Below, in pieces: positions 62,015 through 64,000 of a DNA stretch of 64,000 nt. Within the stretch, counting starts at the first letter, position 1. The number at the start of each line of letters is the position of its first letter. The position numbers and the translations under genes were made by a program. Origin of the DNA: Ornithinimicrobium tianjinense. Lineage in GTDB: Bacteria > Actinomycetota > Actinomycetes > Actinomycetales > Dermatophilaceae. Below the pieces are notes generated by a model. The model had not been told where the DNA came from. It saw only the letters and a list, made by a program, of their open reading frames with translations, and did no database searches. The DNA lies in NCBI RefSeq assembly GCF_014636495.1, contig NZ_BMEM01000005.1, forward strand, positions 1 to 64,000. The letters run 5' to 3'.

Positions 62015-62049
62015 CATTACATAACCTCACCTTTGAGGATGCATAATGT
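62015..62049. promoter_or_regulatory. AT-rich dyad and leaderless promoter before DUF4395 gene
   Basis: CATTACATAACCTCA and TGAGGATGCATAATG pair at 11 of 15 positions across CCTT, in the most AT-rich patch of the region. CATAAT at 62042-62047 would serve as a -10 placing transcript start at about GTG 62054, giving a leaderless mRNA. The regulator is unknown. Confidence 0.45.
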
Positions 62050-62053
62050 AGGG

Positions 62054-62566
62054 GTGTCCTCTTCTCGATTCCCCGCCGTGGTCGACGACGTCACCGTCCG
62101 GCTGATCGCCGGCGTGGTCCTGGCCGTCGTCCTCGTCACTGCCGTGACCCAGCAGTGGTGGCTGTTCGCCGTGCTCGCCCTCGACTTCGCCCTGCGCGCG
62201 ACGGTGGGCCCGGCCGCCAGTCCGGTCGCCCAGCTCGTGCGGCGCGTGATCCGTCCGCGCGTCAGGGCCCTGCCGCACCCGACGCCGGGGGCGCCCAAGC
62301 GGTTCGCCGCGGCGATCGGCGCCACGATGACCGGTGCGGCGACCCTGCTGTGGGTGTTCCACGCGGCGACCGGCAGCGGCGCCGCGATCGCGGCCGTCTA
62401 CGTCATCGCCGGGGTGATGGTGCTCTTCCCGGCCCTCGAGTCGCTGCTCGGCCTCTGCGTCGGGTGCGTGATCTTCTCCTGGCTGATGCGCCTCGGCGTC
62501 GTGCCCGAGTCCGTCTGCGTCGAGTGCGCCGACATCACCTCCCGCCTGCGCACCGCCTCCTCCTGA
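62054..62566 (+). CDS. DUF4395 domain membrane protein
   Basis: A 170-residue protein with four helices. The first block FPAVVDDVTVRLIAGVVLAVV and the C-terminal SLLGLCVGCVIFSW are DUF4395 signatures; the CxxxC-like LCVGC pair may be redox active. Such genes are often near thioredoxin or rhodanese genes, none of which is here. GTG 62054 is chosen (see the dyad); ATG 62039 would add five residues. Confidence 0.87.
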   Translation: MSSSRFPAVVDDVTVRLIAGVVLAVVLVTAVTQQWWLFAVLALDFALRATVGPAASPVAQLVRRVIRPRVRALPHPTPGAPKRFAAAIGATMTGAATLLWVFHAATGSGAAIAAVYVIAGVMVLFPALESLLGLCVGCVIFSWLMRLGVVPESVCVECADITSRLRTASS

Positions 62567-62699
62567 CGATTGCTGCTGACGTCGCCGCGCTGAGGTGTCC
62601 TGCTGAGGCCCCCTGCCGGCGCGAGATGTCTCGGATCTCGGACGCGGCGCTCGCGGCTCCCTCCCGCGGGCACCCCGTCCACGCCTAGAGTCAGGGGGC

Positions 62700-63941
62700 A
62701 TGAGCGCCGCCTCCTTCGACAGCATGTGGGCCGACCTCGACCCGGTGGGACGGGCCGGCAGCGGGGGTTACCGACGCTTCGCGTGGACGGCCGAGGACCA
62801 CACGCTGCGCGAGTGGTTCGCCGGGGAGTGCGCCCGACGCGGGCTGGACCTCACCGAGGACCGGGTCGGCAACCAGTGGGGCTGGTGGTGGGACGGCCCG
62901 GGCACCGTCGACGAGGCGGTCGCCGCCGGCCGCAAGGCCGTCGTCATCGGCTCGCACCTCGACTCCGTCCCCGACGGCGGTGCCTTCGACGGCCCGCTCG
63001 GCGTGGTCAGCTCGCTCGCCGCCGTCGACCGGCTGCGCGCGGCCGGGGTGCGCCCCGCGGCGCCCGTCGCGGTCACCAACTTCGTGGACGAGGAGGGGGC
63101 CCGCTTCGGCATCGCCTGCGCCGGCTCCCGCGTCCTCACCGGCCAGCTCGACCGCGACAGGGCGCTCGGGCTCACCGACGCCGACGGTGTGAGCATGGCC
63201 GAGGCCCTGCGCGCCGCCGGCCGCGACCCCGACGCCTACGGCCCGGACGCGGAGGCCCTGGCGCGCGTCGGCTCCTTCGTCGAGCTCCACGTCGAGCAGG
63301 GCCGGGCGCTCGTCGACCTCGGCGCCCCGGTCGCCGTCGCCAGCGACATCTGGCCGCACGGGCGCTGGCGCTTCGACTTCCCGGGCGAGGCCAACCACGC
63401 CGGCACCACCCGCCTGGTCGACCGCCGCGACGCGATGCTCGGGTATGCCGATCTCGTGCTGGGGGCGCGCCACGTCGCCACCCAGCGGGGCTGCGTGGCC
63501 ACCGTCGGCAAGGTGCGCGTCACCCCCGGCGGCGTGAACGCCATACCCTCCCACGTCACCGGCTGGCTCGACGCGCGTGGTGCCGACGAGGACCAGGTGA
63601 TCGCGATGGTCGACGAGCTCACCGCGCGCGGGCAGGAGATGGGGGCGACCGTGACCCGCGAGAGCTGGACGCCGACCACCCGCTTCGACGCCGGGCTGAG
63701 CGAGCGGCTGCGGCGCGTGCTCGACAGCGCCGCGGGGGTCTCCGCGCCCGTCCTCGGCACCGGCGCCGGGCACGACGCGGGCATCCTGGCCACCGCGGGC
63801 GTCCCGAGCGCGATGCTCTTCGTGCGCAACCCCACCGGCGTGTCCCACAGCCCCGAGGAGCACGCCGAGGCCGACGACTGCCATGCGGGGGTCGAGGCGC
63901 TGGCCGCGTGCGTGCGCGACCTGACGGCGGCCCCGGCATGA
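62700..63941 (+). CDS. M20 amidohydrolase (allantoate amidohydrolase / hydantoinase-carbamoylase type)
   Basis: A 413-residue metal-dependent amidase. IGSHLDSVPDGGAFDGPLGV (83-102) supplies metal ligands, DEEGARFG (about 128-135) the catalytic Glu pair, ELHVEQG another ligand, and GAGHDAG plus FVRNPTGVSHSPEEHAE the C-terminal motifs. The family includes allantoate and N-carbamoyl amino acid hydrolases and, in actinobacterial hut clusters, an alternative N-formylglutamate deformylase. That last role fits hutH/hutU nearby. ATG 62700; its stop overlaps the next start (ATGA). Confidence 0.9.
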   Translation: MSAASFDSMWADLDPVGRAGSGGYRRFAWTAEDHTLREWFAGECARRGLDLTEDRVGNQWGWWWDGPGTVDEAVAAGRKAVVIGSHLDSVPDGGAFDGPLGVVSSLAAVDRLRAAGVRPAAPVAVTNFVDEEGARFGIACAGSRVLTGQLDRDRALGLTDADGVSMAEALRAAGRDPDAYGPDAEALARVGSFVELHVEQGRALVDLGAPVAVASDIWPHGRWRFDFPGEANHAGTTRLVDRRDAMLGYADLVLGARHVATQRGCVATVGKVRVTPGGVNAIPSHVTGWLDARGADEDQVIAMVDELTARGQEMGATVTRESWTPTTRFDAGLSERLRRVLDSAAGVSAPVLGTGAGHDAGILATAGVPSAMLFVRNPTGVSHSPEEHAEADDCHAGVEALAACVRDLTAAPA

Positions 63942-64000
63942 GCGTCGGCGCCGCGACCAGGCCCGCGAGCAGCGGCAGCGTCACCACCACGCGCGTGCTC
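63938..64000 (+). CDS. Partial CDS running off the window, product unknown
   Basis: ATG 63938 overlaps the M20 stop by 4 bp (ATGA) and opens a frame of 21 codons to the window edge, MSVGAATRPASSGSVTTTRV being visible. The sequence is too short to assign. By position, formiminoglutamate deiminase (HutF) or imidazolonepropionase (HutI) would be expected, which is inference only. Confidence 0.5.
   Translation, partial: MSVGAATRPASSGSVTTTRVL

Noticed and set aside
1-64000. tRNA, rRNA, prophage, IS elements
   Set aside because: Intergenic gaps are mostly under 300 bp and show no cloverleaf, integrase, transposase or terminal inverted repeats.

Overview
The window is a gene-dense, very high-GC (about 72 % by eye) stretch of actinobacterial chromosome. 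GTG starts, GTGA/ATGA stop-start overlaps, a BioY, a FusA2-type EF-G paralogue, CGNR regulators and WXG-type small proteins all fit Actinomycetota; I infer Micrococcales of the Intrasporangiaceae/Ornithinimicrobiaceae kind, without a search to prove it. I see no rRNA, tRNA, insertion sequence, prophage or CRISPR array.

Layout. 1-4.7 kb: a tandem-repeat region, then pfkA, an M20 amidohydrolase and ilvA on the minus strand, and bioY on plus. 4.8-7.1 kb: a strong hairpin, a coiled-coil protein, and an HPr-kinase-like plus PqqD-like pair. 7.2-13 kb: a cation/proton antiporter, a secreted Thr/Pro/Glu-repeat protein with a sortase, a BASS symporter and an MFS exporter. 13.3-19.6 kb: malic enzyme, a lactonase, a VIT1/CCC1 metal transporter with a candidate iron box, a phytase-like esterase and a divergent G6PDH. 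19.6-31.2 kb: an HAE1-type RND pump, FusA2-like GTPase, M3 peptidase, a 5'-damaged lipase maturation factor gene, a decarboxylase-fold relic and an S10 carboxypeptidase. 31.5-42.2 kb: a MarR/oxidoreductase pair, a CGNR regulator/EamA pair, putP, a PLP trans-sulfuration-type enzyme, carbamate kinase, a DsbA-like protein, ThpR and a metallophosphoesterase. 42.3-45.6 kb: a four-gene operon that looks like an orphan type VII (ESX) secretion cassette. 46-52.6 kb: Nudix, quinone oxidoreductase, a TauE/TctABC transport operon and IclR. 52.7-57.4 kb: hutH-hutU-yjiH. 57.5-64 kb: Uma2 nuclease, TetR and membrane protein, EamA, MFS, YbaK, DUF4395, and an M20 carbamoylase/deformylase coupled to a gene that runs off the window.

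The most distinctive content is in the DNA between and across genes. Gene 3' ends, mostly convergent, carry locus-specific tandem arrays with strict periods: 31 bp at 174-310, 19-21 bp at 4720-4795, 52 bp at 31222-31443, and a 22-bp family sharing the core CCGGACAGGCG at three separate loci (12854-13316, 46583-46745, 51738-51837). The 22-bp core has the same orientation relative to the upstream gene each time. Separately, the octamer GGCATACC/GGTATGCC recurs on both strands, in all reading frames and in intergenic DNA, and forces otherwise rare ATA, CAT and TAT codons. Neither is explained by the protein-coding content.

Functional links. HutH and HutU with the YjiH membrane protein handle histidine uptake and degradation to imidazolonepropionate; the end of the pathway probably resumes with the M20 hydrolase at 62.7 kb and the truncated gene after it. 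IclR sits divergently from hutH and upstream of the tct operon and could control either.
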